Both the position numbers and the translations under genes were made by a program. Below are positions 1 through 6,411 of a DNA stretch of 13,050 nt, one piece after another (position 1 is the first letter of the stretch; each line of letters begins with the position of its first letter). The notes under the pieces were generated by a model. It was not told the origin of the DNA, ran no database searches, and saw nothing but the letters and a program-made list of their open reading frames with translations. The stretch is from assembly GCA_019105125.1 (NCBI GenBank), contig JAHRWO010000086.1, forward strand, positions 1 to 13,050. Reading direction: 5' to 3'. The DNA is from Flavobacterium sp. (lineage in GTDB: Bacteria; Bacteroidota; Bacteroidia; Flavobacteriales; Flavobacteriaceae).

Positions 1-1304
1 GAATTTGTAATATTTATGATAAAAAATTAGAATTTAATAAATCAATAGAATTACTAAGTACATTATTAAATGATGATTTTAAAAGTAAATATCCTTTTCT
101 ATATTCGACTGTTTTAAGTAATATAGGTTATTCTTATATGAAATTAGGAAATTTTAATGAAGCAAAATTTTATTTTGAAAAATCTTTATCCACATTACCT
201 AATAATATATTTGATAGAAATTATTTTTCTAAATTAATAAATATAGGAGAATATTATCTTTTAACTAAAGATACAATAAAAGCTGAAGCTTATTTTAAAC
301 AAGCACTTCCTTTATCAAAAGAGATGAAATCCAATAAGGAGTTTTTAAAAACTTTAAACTTTTTATCAATTTCAGATAAAAAAAATGCTGCTTTCTATAA
401 AAATGAATATGTAAAAGTTTCTGATAGTATTATTAAGCAGCAAAGGTTAAATCGAGATAAATTTGCTAGGATTGAGTATGAAACCAGTAAAGTTGAAGAT
501 GAAAATGAAATACTTTCTACCAATAATTTACTATTAATTTTAGGTTTGGCTATAAGTACAGTTGTATTTTTAACCGTAATTATTGTTAGAAGTCAAATAG
601 CTAGAAAAAAAGAATTGCTATTGATAAAGCAAAAAGAACTTGCCAATGAAGAGCTTTTGAGTTTGATTAAAGAGTTTCAATACGGTTTAATTCATGCCAA
701 AGAAGAAGAGCAAAGTAGAATCTCAAAAGAATTACACGATGGTGTTGTTAATCAAATTTATGCTATTCGAATGGTTCTAGATACTTTGAATGATGCTGAT
801 GATGCTATTACAAGAGATAAAAGAATTACTTATATTAAGGAACTCCATAAAGTTGAAACAGAGATAAGAAATCTTTCACATGAGTTATATATCGATTCTT
901 CAATTTATGATTCTAATTATTTGTTTTTACTTCATTCTTTAGTTAAAAGTAATACTGATTTAAATGGGACAGTTTTTAATCTTTCTCTATCAGATATAAT
1001 CGATTGGAATAATTACTCTTCAATTGTTAAGATTAATCTCTATCGAATTTTACAGGAACTCTTTTTAAATGTGAACAAATATGCTCAAGCATCTGTTTGC
1101 AATTTGGTCATAGATGAGACAACTGATTTTCTACTTGTTACAGTTGAAGATGATGGAATTGGTTTTGATAAAAATCATACAACAGATGGAATTGGGTTAA
1201 AAAACATAAATGAGCGTATTAAAACAATCGATGCTCAAATCTCTATTGAAACAGCTGTTGGTAAAGGTGTACGAGTTTCGATTAAAATAAAGAGAGATTT
1301 ATAA
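1..1304 (+). CDS. TPR-containing membrane sensor histidine kinase (5' end outside window)
   Basis: The reading frame is open from the first bases of the window (first full codon at 3), so the gene starts upstream; the first internal Met is at 138. Numbering from that Met, residues 1-100 are TPR-like helical pairs. Residues about 131-150 form one membrane helix, followed by a charged coiled coil (155-190). A HisKA_3-type dimerisation helix carries the phospho-acceptor in RISKELHDG (His200, codon at 735). The HATPase domain shows the N box (ELFLNVNKYA, 307-316), the G1 box DDGIGFD (338-344) and the G2 segment DGIGLKNI (350-357). This is the architecture of NarL/LuxR-type two-component kinases in Bacteroidota, where periplasmic TPRs sense an unknown input. 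A partner response regulator is expected nearby but is not in the window. The stop is 6 nt from the convergent next gene. Confidence 0.93.
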   Translation, partial: ICNIYDKKLEFNKSIELLSTLLNDDFKSKYPFLYSTVLSNIGYSYMKLGNFNEAKFYFEKSLSTLPNNIFDRNYFSKLINIGEYYLLTKDTIKAEAYFKQALPLSKEMKSNKEFLKTLNFLSISDKKNAAFYKNEYVKVSDSIIKQQRLNRDKFARIEYETSKVEDENEILSTNNLLLILGLAISTVVFLTVIIVRSQIARKKELLLIKQKELANEELLSLIKEFQYGLIHAKEEEQSRISKELHDGVVNQIYAIRMVLDTLNDADDAITRDKRITYIKELHKVETEIRNLSHELYIDSSIYDSNYLFLLHSLVKSNTDLNGTVFNLSLSDIIDWNNYSSIVKINLYRILQELFLNVNKYAQASVCNLVIDETTDFLLVTVEDDGIGFDKNHTTDGIGLKNINERIKTIDAQISIETAVGKGVRVSIKIKRDL

Positions 1305-1310
1305 ATTAAC

Positions 1311-1925
1311 TTACCCTTCATCGTTGATATATAATTTTAAATGATGTAATTTCAGATGATCAGTATTTATTTGATGAAGCTGATTAATTTCAATAAATTT
1401 TAAATCATTAGCGAAAGACTTTTCCCCAATCAAATGTTCTATAATAATATATACTGCCTCAGTAAGTTTAGGATTATTTTTATACACTACATAATTTTTA
1501 AGTAATACTTTTATACCTAGATCTATTGGTTTTTCAGGATTACCTAATAGAATAAAATAGCTATCACTCACCTTTATATTTATTCCATAAAATTTAAATG
1601 GTTTGTCAGTGCCGTTTTCGTATTTATCAAGGTCTTTTTCAGGTTGGAGAAATGCTGTTATTTTCCATCGCTTTATTTTTGGGGCATAAAATACTAATAG
1701 TTCTACTTCTTTAAAAAGATAGGGATTGCCATGTGCCGTAATAATTAATTCTGCTTCATTTTTTTTGTTTTTTATGATAAGATCTAAGTCTTTGTTGTAG
1801 CGGTATAGTTCTTCTTTGAGTTTATAGAAATGAAATTTCATTTCTTCCTGCGAAACTTCGTTTAGAAATAAGAAAACGAAGTTGTTTTGTTGGAAGTAGT
1901 TCCAGAAGTTGGTTATTGTGTTCAT
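1311..1925 (-). CDS. Uncharacterised protein, 204 aa
   Basis: I cannot name a function. The protein is soluble, with no signal peptide or membrane helix. It opens with an aromatic-rich segment (FWNYFQQNNFVFLFL), followed by a helical, charged stretch. Residues about 45-110 look like alternating beta strands (DLDLIIKN, AELIITAHG, VELLVFYAPKIKRWKITAF). The block 'F-W-x-x-F ... L-I-I-T-A-x-G ... A-P-x-I-x-x-W-x-I-x-A-F' resembles a conserved Bacteroidota family of unknown role that I recall only loosely. The start Met at 1925 is directly preceded by AAA and then by a GTTTCAR heptamer array, so its leader consists of repeat sequence. It converges tail to tail with the histidine kinase, 6 nt apart. 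No operon partner is evident; the next gene on this strand ends 103 nt upstream, across the repeats. Confidence 0.8.
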   Translation of the reverse strand: MNTITNFWNYFQQNNFVFLFLNEVSQEEMKFHFYKLKEELYRYNKDLDLIIKNKKNEAELIITAHGNPYLFKEVELLVFYAPKIKRWKITAFLQPEKDLDKYENGTDKPFKFYGINIKVSDSYFILLGNPEKPIDLGIKVLLKNYVVYKNNPKLTEAVYIIIEHLIGEKSFANDLKFIEINQLHQINTDHLKLHHLKLYINDEG

Positions 1926-1928
1926 TTT

Positions 1929-1970
1929 GTTTCAAGTTTCAGGTTTCAGGTTTCAGGTTTCAATTTTCAG
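1929..1970. repeat. Short tandem heptamer array (GTTTCAR type)
   Basis: Six 7-bp units follow one another: GTTTCAA, three GTTTCAG, GTTTCAA and TTTTCAG. The array ends 3 nt before the start codon of the 204-aa gene on the minus strand, so it forms that gene's leader. It is the same repeat family as the longer array at 2658-2769. Confidence 0.85.
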
Positions 1971-1974
1971 GTTG

Positions 1975-2031
1975 TTGGAACGCGGATGAAACGGATTCGC
2001 CATGGCGAAACGCAGATTAATGCGGATTTTA
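1975..2031. repeat. Dispersed 'ACGGATT' type intergenic repeat
   Basis: The segment begins TTGGAACGCGGATGAAACGG and ends in ATTAATGCGGATTTTA. It matches the copy at 2792-2838 (TTGGAACACGGATGACACAG ... TTTACGCGGATTTTTTATTT), with an extra insertion containing the perfect 14-bp palindrome TTCGCCATGGCGAA (1996-2009). I recall this repeat type as common between genes in Bacteroidota. Its last bases overlap the stop codon of the AAA+ gene. Confidence 0.65.
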
Positions 2032-2652
2032 TCTTTTATCTGGTGTTGATTTATCGAATGCGATTAGATTGACTATTTGTCTTAGTCGACTTCTGACTCT
2101 GTTTCCGTACTGTTTTTCTATTTCTGTTGCTGATAGGTTAGTGGTGATGTGGGTTTTTAGTTTTTTGGAGATGAATAGATCGTATCTGCTTAATAGAATT
2201 TCTGCCATGACGTTGCATTCGTTACCGAAGTACTTTAGGTTGTTTTCTGTTCCTAAATCGTCGAAGCAATAGGTTCTTGGTTCGGTATGATAGAGTTGGC
2301 CGATGCTGTATTTGTGAATGATAGGGTAACCCTCTTGAATGAATTCGAAGCTTATGTCTCGGCAAGGTTTTACTGAGAATTTATTACCTGTTGGGGCTGT
2401 ATGTTTCATTAGGTTCATTAATGAGGTTTTTCCGCAGCCGATTGGTCCAGTTAATAGGATTCCTTTTTCTAAATGGATATTGAATTGATTACAGGCATGC
2501 TCGTCTTTTAAAAAATAGGCTATCAACTTATAAATTATTTCATGGTCTGTTTCTACTATTTTGAAATGATTACCGTATAGTTCAATTCCTTTAGCTTCGA
2601 GCCTATTGATTATTTCGGGGTAGTTGTAGTTTGATTTTGTTGAATTATTCAT
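2029..2652 (-). CDS. DnaC-like AAA+ ATPase (helicase-loader type)
   Basis: A 207-aa P-loop ATPase of the DnaC/IstB class. Visible motifs are Walker A GPIGCGKTS (69-77), Walker B YCFDDLG (128-134), a sensor-1-like THITTNLS (167-174) and an arginine-rich box NRVRSRLRQI (184-193) typical of DnaC-type loaders. Such proteins use ATP to load a replicative helicase or to support mobile-element replication or transposition. A loader role fits better than IstB because a DnaD/DnaT-like gene lies upstream and no transposase is visible. The leader is a 16-unit GTTTCAR array ending 5 nt before the ATG. Bases in this gene look less AT-rich than in the flanking regulator and defence genes, so it may have a different history. 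The molecular class is secure; the biological role is inferred. Confidence 0.88.
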   Translation of the reverse strand: MNNSTKSNYNYPEIINRLEAKGIELYGNHFKIVETDHEIIYKLIAYFLKDEHACNQFNIHLEKGILLTGPIGCGKTSLMNLMKHTAPTGNKFSVKPCRDISFEFIQEGYPIIHKYSIGQLYHTEPRTYCFDDLGTENNLKYFGNECNVMAEILLSRYDLFISKKLKTHITTNLSATEIEKQYGNRVRSRLRQIVNLIAFDKSTPDKR

Positions 2653-2657
2653 TTTGA

Positions 2658-2769
2658 GTTTCGGGTTTCAAGTTTTAGGTTTCAAGTTTCAGGTTTCGGG
2701 TTTCAAGTTTCGGGTTTCAAGTTTCAGGTTTCAAGTTTCAGGTTTCAAGTTTCGGGTTTCAAGTTTCAT
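2658..2769. repeat. 16-unit tandem heptamer array (GTTTCAA/GTTTCRG)
   Basis: Sixteen 7-bp units read without a gap. GTTTCAA mostly alternates with GTTTCAG or GTTTCGG, giving a 14-bp higher period. One unit is GTTTTAG and the last is GTTTCAT. On the minus strand this reads as (YTGAAAC TTGAAAC)n, ending a few bases before the ATG of the AAA+ gene. Units are too short and spacer-free for CRISPR. The array probably varies in length by slippage. Confidence 0.92.
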
Positions 2770-3015
2770 TTTGTTCGCTAAAGCGGAGGTTTTGGAACAC
2801 GGATGACACAGATTTAACGGATTTACGCGGATTTTTTATTTTGAACCATATAGGCACATAGGTTTTATAGTTTCTTGGGATTGTGTATAAGGCGCTTTGC
2901 TTTGGAGAGTTTTCATAGATTTAAACGCAAAGAACTCAAAGGTTCAACGCAAGGTTCGCAAAGATTTTTTTGCCACGGATTAAATGGATTAGCACAGATT
3001 TCTTCAAAACGGAAG
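2770..3015. repeat. Gene-free spacer built of dispersed repeats
   Basis: I see no gene here. The spacer holds at least three repeat types. At 2792-2838 is the second copy of the TTGGAACACGGATG element. At 2906-2968 a segment contains AACGCAAAGAACTCAAAGG and CGCAAGGTTCGCAAAG. At 2971-3001 is GCCACGGATTAAATGGATTA followed by GCACAGATTT. A short hairpin CGCTAAAGCG lies at 2776-2785. Short open frames that cross this area are chance frames over the repeats and the 3' end of the next gene. Confidence 0.7.
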
Positions 3016-3903
3016 CTATAAAGGTTCTGAATAGTCTTTGTCGGTTGTGGTGTTGAGGTGTTTTGCTTTGTTTGGTTGTTCTGCATTTGAAATGAATTTT
3101 GGTGCATTGATTATCCAATTTTGTGCTGCTGCTTGCCAATTGATCATTGGTGTTTTGCCACCGACAAGCCAACCGACACTGGAGAAATAATTGTAGAATT
3201 TTTGGGCTTCTTGTTCTGGGAAGTTGTTTTCTAGGAAATAGGTTTTGATTTCATTCAAGTTTGGTTCAACGAAACTTTTACCTCCAAGTTTATGATTGAT
3301 TTCAATTTGAGTCGGTGAATCCGAAACGGATTTCTTTTTTTCGCGCAACTTTTTTTCTTTCTCATTTTCGGTTTCATTTTCTAAATTGGAGTTATTTATT
3401 TCTTCAATTTTTTTTGCTTGCTCTTCCAAGTTTGAAATGTTTTTATCGTTTAAAAGGTTTGTATTGTTTATATAGTTTATAGAAGGTACTACTGCTTGTT
3501 CAGCACCTGTTTCACTACTAGTACACGACTTGTTCAAAGCTTGTTCATTAACCTGTTCAAAAAGAAGTTCATTTTTTGGTTTTCTTTCGGATTTTGGAAG
3601 CGGTTTTAAATCATCGGAAAAGTTGAATAAAATGACGTGGCTTCCTTTGAATGGGTTGTAGGAAGGTTGGTAATTGATATACCCTAAACTATGTAAGTTT
3701 TTTAGACATTTGTGATAGGTGGCTTTGGAACTTATTTTACTAATTCTCATTACCTCATCGCGATTGATGCTGATGGGGTTTTTAAAGCGGTTGCAGTTCC
3801 AGAATTGGAATAAGGCGATGTATAAGCTTACATGTGTTGGGTTTAGGGTTCTGTCTATGGCAACTTTTTCGAAGAAGCCGGTGAGGTGTTTGATGTAGTT
3901 CAT
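3016..3903 (-). CDS. DnaD/DnaT-like replication organiser (winged helix + C-terminal domain)
   Basis: A 295-aa protein with three parts. Residues about 1-95 look like a winged-helix DNA-binding domain of replication initiators or phage replisome organisers (INRDEVMRISKISSKATYHK, then LGYINYQPS as the wing). Residues 100-205 are a polar, low-complexity linker with a run of Glu/Lys (EKEKKLREKKK). Residues 214-268 match the DnaT/DnaD-type C-terminal module (EIKTYFLENNFPEQEAQKFY, then GW, NWQAAAQNWI), which binds single-stranded DNA and helicase loaders in characterised relatives. The DnaC-like gene downstream is the expected partner, so the two may act together in replication of a mobile element. 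The start at 3903 gives the complete winged helix. Family membership is by motif and layout; the role is inferred. Confidence 0.8.
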   Translation of the reverse strand: MNYIKHLTGFFEKVAIDRTLNPTHVSLYIALFQFWNCNRFKNPISINRDEVMRISKISSKATYHKCLKNLHSLGYINYQPSYNPFKGSHVILFNFSDDLKPLPKSERKPKNELLFEQVNEQALNKSCTSSETGAEQAVVPSINYINNTNLLNDKNISNLEEQAKKIEEINNSNLENETENEKEKKLREKKKSVSDSPTQIEINHKLGGKSFVEPNLNEIKTYFLENNFPEQEAQKFYNYFSSVGWLVGGKTPMINWQAAAQNWIINAPKFISNAEQPNKAKHLNTTTDKDYSEPL

Positions 3904-3950
3904 TTGGAAGTATTAAGATTGGTGTATTAAGTATTAAGACTGGTTGCTTG

Positions 3951-4015
3951 AACTTTGTTCAAGGATTGACCTGCTTTGCAGGAGATACCTCGGCTTCGCT
4001 CGGTATGACAAAGTT
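3951..4015. repeat. Hairpin element with 8-bp terminal inverted repeats
   Basis: AACTTTGT (3951-3958) and ACAAAGTT (4008-4015) are perfect inverted repeats. Inside are two small hairpins: CCTGC-TTT-GCAGG (3970-3982) and TACC...GGTA around GGCTTCGC (3986-4005). The sequence class (GACCTGCTTTGCAGGAGATA, CTCGGCTTCGCTCGGTATGA) resembles short dispersed palindromic repeats of Bacteroidota. It lies between the HTH gene and the replication organiser and could also terminate or process their shared transcript. Confidence 0.6.
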
Positions 4016-4036
4016 GGATGGTTTTACGGAATGAGG

Positions 4037-4324
4037 TTACTTAAAAAGAGTTGGTAAGGACTTTACCTTGTTTCCATTTAATAACTTATCAATATCTGTA
4101 TTGTCATAATACATGATGCCACCTATTTTGGTATAGGATAGTGTTCCGTTAATACGGAGATTTTGCAAAGTGCCTGGGGAGATGTTTAACAGTTTGCGGA
4201 CTTCATTGGATTTGAGCCACTGCTTAGTTTGTTGGGGTTTGGATTGAATGATTTCTTTTAAATCGTTCAAAAGGAGACTTCTGAATTCGTTTAAGTCTTC
4301 GATGGTAATGATTTGTACTGCCAT
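4037..4324 (-). CDS. Excisionase-like HTH_17 DNA-binding protein
   Basis: A 95-aa protein. Residues 1-33 form a helical N-terminus, and residues 35-80 match the MerR-like/excisionase HTH_17 domain: WLKSNEVRKLLNISPGTLQN, then the wing with LRINGTLSYTKIGGIMYYDN, then DIDKLL. This small class is common in Bacteroidota mobile elements as excision factors or regulators. It is first of three same-strand genes leading to the replication organiser and the DnaC-like loader; spacers of 133 and 363 nt filled with repeats make a single tight operon uncertain. A perfect 9-bp inverted repeat lies 55-80 nt upstream of the start, next to promoter-like sequence, and may be its operator. DNA binding is well supported; excisionase activity is not shown. 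Confidence 0.87.
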   Translation of the reverse strand: MAVQIITIEDLNEFRSLLLNDLKEIIQSKPQQTKQWLKSNEVRKLLNISPGTLQNLRINGTLSYTKIGGIMYYDNTDIDKLLNGNKVKSLPTLFK

Positions 4325-4344
4325 AACGTATGTTTTAGATTGTT

Positions 4345-4404
4345 ATGGTGCAAAAATGTAGTTTATGATTCTGTTTGTATCACAACTGTTTCACAAGTTG
4401 TGAT
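4345..4404 (-). promoter_or_regulatory. Candidate promoter and operator of the HTH gene
   Basis: A perfect inverted repeat ATCACAACT-N8-AGTTGTGAT lies at 4379-4387/4396-4404. On the minus strand the TTG inside its gene-proximal arm sits 22 nt before TACATTTTTG, a near match to the flavobacterial -7 box TAnnTTTG. The repeat would therefore overlap the -33 element, as expected of an operator. No T-run follows on either side, so it is unlikely to be the terminator of the upstream regulator gene. Confidence 0.5.
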
Positions 4405-4430
4405 GAAAAATAGAAAAAATATCAAAAAAG

Positions 4431-6077
4431 TTATTGCAATTCGTTTAGTTTTTCGATAAAATATGTAGGTGAGATGTCGGTTCTGTTTTTGAAAGCTCTT
4501 GTAAAATTTTGTGTTGAGCCGAAGCCTACTTCATCTGCAAGGGCTTTGTTTGTATAATTTCTATACTTATTTTCCGTTTTTAGTAAATCAATAATCTGTT
4601 CAATTTTTAAATCATTGATATAATCGATTGTCTTTTTACCTCTGTGTTTTAAGATTATTTTTGAGGCATACTTTGTGTTTGTTTTTAAATAGGAAGCTAT
4701 TCTACTTAGTGTCATATCCTTTTCCAAGTATTTTTTTGTTTTTTCAAATTTCTCGAGATTTTTTAAAACCATTTCCACAATTTCAGGATTAATTTCTAAA
4801 TCAACATCTAATGATTTTGAACTATTACTATTGCTATTATTGCTAGAAGTCATTAATTCATCGAATTTTAGTTTGTAATATTTACTTTTTCTTCGATGCT
4901 TACTTATTATAACAACGGTACTAATTAATAAAAAAAATGAAGTTGCATATGCTACTTTATTTTTCCATTTCATTGCGTTTTCTATTTCGTTTTTGGCATT
5001 AATTAACTTTTTAGCGTCATATTCTTTAAAAATCTTTTGTGAAAGGTTTTTATAATTGTGGTTTAAAAGTTCGTCTACTTCAAGCAGTCTGTTGATATAA
5101 AGCAATTGTAATTTAGTATCTTCTTTTTGTTTGTAATATTTGATAAGTAACTCGTAGTTTTCTCTTAAATCAGGACGTATATAGTTTTTTTCTAAGAAAG
5201 TTTTATCTACTTTTAGTAAGTAGGGTAGTGCATCTTTGTACTTCTTTTGTTGCCAATAACTTTTTGCAATGTAAAATTCGGCAACTGTTTTATTATCAAA
5301 GTCGTTTTCTCTATTTAATTTAGGAATTACTTTTTTTAACCCTTCTATACACAAATTGTATTTTTTTTGATGATACAAGTTAATAGCTTGAGTATGTTCA
5401 AAATATTTTAACATTTCTTTTATATTCCATTCTTGACTAAGATTTTTTCCTAAATCGATGTAATATTTTGATTTATTAAAATTATTAATTTTTTGATAAC
5501 ACAATCCTAAAGCATGTAGTGTATTTAGATACGCTCTATCATTTTCTTCAATAAAGAAAACAGCTACTTCGTTAAAAATTTTAATAGCTTCGTCATAAAA
5601 TCCTAAGTAATACTTAGTTTGTGCAATTGCGTATTTCGTTTTATTAGAAGTATATAAATCTTTTGTTTTTTCTAAATAATCCTCTGCTTTTAAATAATAG
5701 TTTAAGGCTTTAACCAATTCTTTATTTTCATAGAAAACTATGCCTTTATTTAAAAAAGCACTTCCGATAATATTGTTTTCATTGGTTTTTAGAGCAACTG
5801 TTATTATAGAATCCGAATAATTTTTCTTTTTACTATTAGGCTCATTTATCATTAATTGCCTGTAAGCATTAATTTGCTCTATTAAATTACCTTCTTTTTT
5901 TGCTTTTAAAAGCCATGCTTTTTTGAAGTTGATATTTTTCTTGTTTTCTCCGACTTTTTCTTTTAAATATTCATAATCACTTTTACACAAATTGTTAATT
6001 ATACTGTCTGAAAGAGGATTTGCTTGTAAAAAGACACAATTAGTTATTACACAAAAAAAAGCTATTATTTTTTTCAT
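4431..6077 (-). CDS. Membrane TPR regulator with AraC-type DNA-binding domain
   Basis: A 548-aa protein with an N-terminal signal peptide (residues 1-19, ending LQA). Helical TPR repeats cover about 50-340, for example SAFLNKGIVFYENKELVKAL and KYYLGFYDEAIKIFNEV. One membrane helix (about 374-392) is followed by a basic KHRRKSKYY segment and a Ser/Asn-rich linker (411-422). An AraC-family double HTH occupies about 445-548; its second half is GFGSTQNFTRAFKNRTDISP. The TPRs should lie in the periplasm and the HTH in the cytoplasm, so the protein can signal to DNA without a kinase. This arrangement is frequent in Flavobacteriia; ligands are unknown. It is divergent from the lipoprotein gene, and paired palindromes in the shared 334-nt spacer are candidate binding sites. 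Confidence 0.93.
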   Translation of the reverse strand: MKKIIAFFCVITNCVFLQANPLSDSIINNLCKSDYEYLKEKVGENKKNINFKKAWLLKAKKEGNLIEQINAYRQLMINEPNSKKKNYSDSIITVALKTNENNIIGSAFLNKGIVFYENKELVKALNYYLKAEDYLEKTKDLYTSNKTKYAIAQTKYYLGFYDEAIKIFNEVAVFFIEENDRAYLNTLHALGLCYQKINNFNKSKYYIDLGKNLSQEWNIKEMLKYFEHTQAINLYHQKKYNLCIEGLKKVIPKLNRENDFDNKTVAEFYIAKSYWQQKKYKDALPYLLKVDKTFLEKNYIRPDLRENYELLIKYYKQKEDTKLQLLYINRLLEVDELLNHNYKNLSQKIFKEYDAKKLINAKNEIENAMKWKNKVAYATSFFLLISTVVIISKHRRKSKYYKLKFDELMTSSNNSNSNSSKSLDVDLEINPEIVEMVLKNLEKFEKTKKYLEKDMTLSRIASYLKTNTKYASKIILKHRGKKTIDYINDLKIEQIIDLLKTENKYRNYTNKALADEVGFGSTQNFTRAFKNRTDISPTYFIEKLNELQ

Positions 6078-6217
6078 TTTACATTGTTAGTGTTGTTTAA
6101 TCTTAATTAGTATAGATTAGTAAGATTTGTAGGCTTTTACTAGCAAATTTAATTCAAAAAAATTAACAATAAATAAAACAATCGATTAAAGTGCATAATA
6201 AAAATAACTTTTTTGAA

Positions 6218-6261
6218 TTGTTTAATTCGGGAATTTAAGTTGTTTAATTCGTGAATTGCAC
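6218..6261. promoter_or_regulatory. Tandem 22-bp operator candidate (AATTCGGGAATT pair)
   Basis: Two consecutive 22-bp units begin TTGTTTAATTCGGGAATT and TTGTTTAATTCGTGAATT. Their cores AATTCGGGAATT (6224-6235) and AATTCGTGAATT (6246-6257) are near-palindromes 22 bp apart. They sit just upstream of the lipoprotein promoter (TTG at 6272), about -52 to -85 from its expected start. Similar paired cores occur upstream of rteC (8124-8156). The position and period fit an AraC-family activator; the adjacent TPR/AraC protein is the obvious but unproven candidate. Confidence 0.6.
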
Positions 6262-6271
6262 TTATCATGGT

Positions 6272-6302
6272 TTGCGGAGGCTGAAATTGTAGGATAGTTT
6301 TG
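6272..6302 (+). promoter_or_regulatory. Flavobacterial promoter of the lipoprotein gene
   Basis: TTG at 6272-6274, 20 nt, then TAGTTTTG at 6295-6302. This is an exact match to the Flavobacterium consensus TTG-N17-23-TAnnTTTG. Transcription would begin near 6309, giving a leader of about 100 nt that contains the palindrome at 6343-6370. Confidence 0.7.
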
Positions 6303-6342
6303 TCTCGAATTCAAGAGGATTTATAAGCTATACATCCAACCT

Positions 6343-6370
6343 AGTTCAGCTTACCCGGGCAAGATGAACT
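6343..6370 (+). promoter_or_regulatory. 28-bp palindrome in the lipoprotein leader
   Basis: AGTTCA (6343-6348) and TGAACT (6365-6370) flank CTT...AAG and a central CCCGGG (6354-6359), all centred on the same point. Only two symmetric pairs mismatch (6349/6364 and 6353/6360). In RNA it can form a 6+3 bp stem 42 nt before the start codon. It has no T-run, so it is a leader structure or dyad operator rather than a terminator. Confidence 0.5.
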
Positions 6371-6411
6371 GATGAAAACAAGTAATCAGTATTATCAAAA
6401 AATTAAACATC

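Noticed and set aside
1887..2272. Plus-strand open frames of 61 and 67 codons
   Set aside because: They run over the heptamer array and antisense to the AAA+ gene, with no recognisable protein features.
2029..2652. IstB transposition helper (IS21 type)
   Set aside because: No transposase gene lies beside it and no IS ends were seen; the DnaD/DnaT-like neighbour favours a DnaC-type loader.
2658..2769. Possible CRISPR array
   Set aside because: Units are 7 bp and contiguous, with no unique spacers and no cas genes.
2913..3172. Minus-strand open frames of 64 and 78 codons
   Set aside because: They overlap the 3' end of the replication organiser in other frames and continue into dispersed repeats.
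4379..4404. Inverted repeat as terminator of the TPR/AraC regulator gene
   Set aside because: No T-run follows on the minus strand, and the repeat overlaps promoter-like sequence of the next gene.
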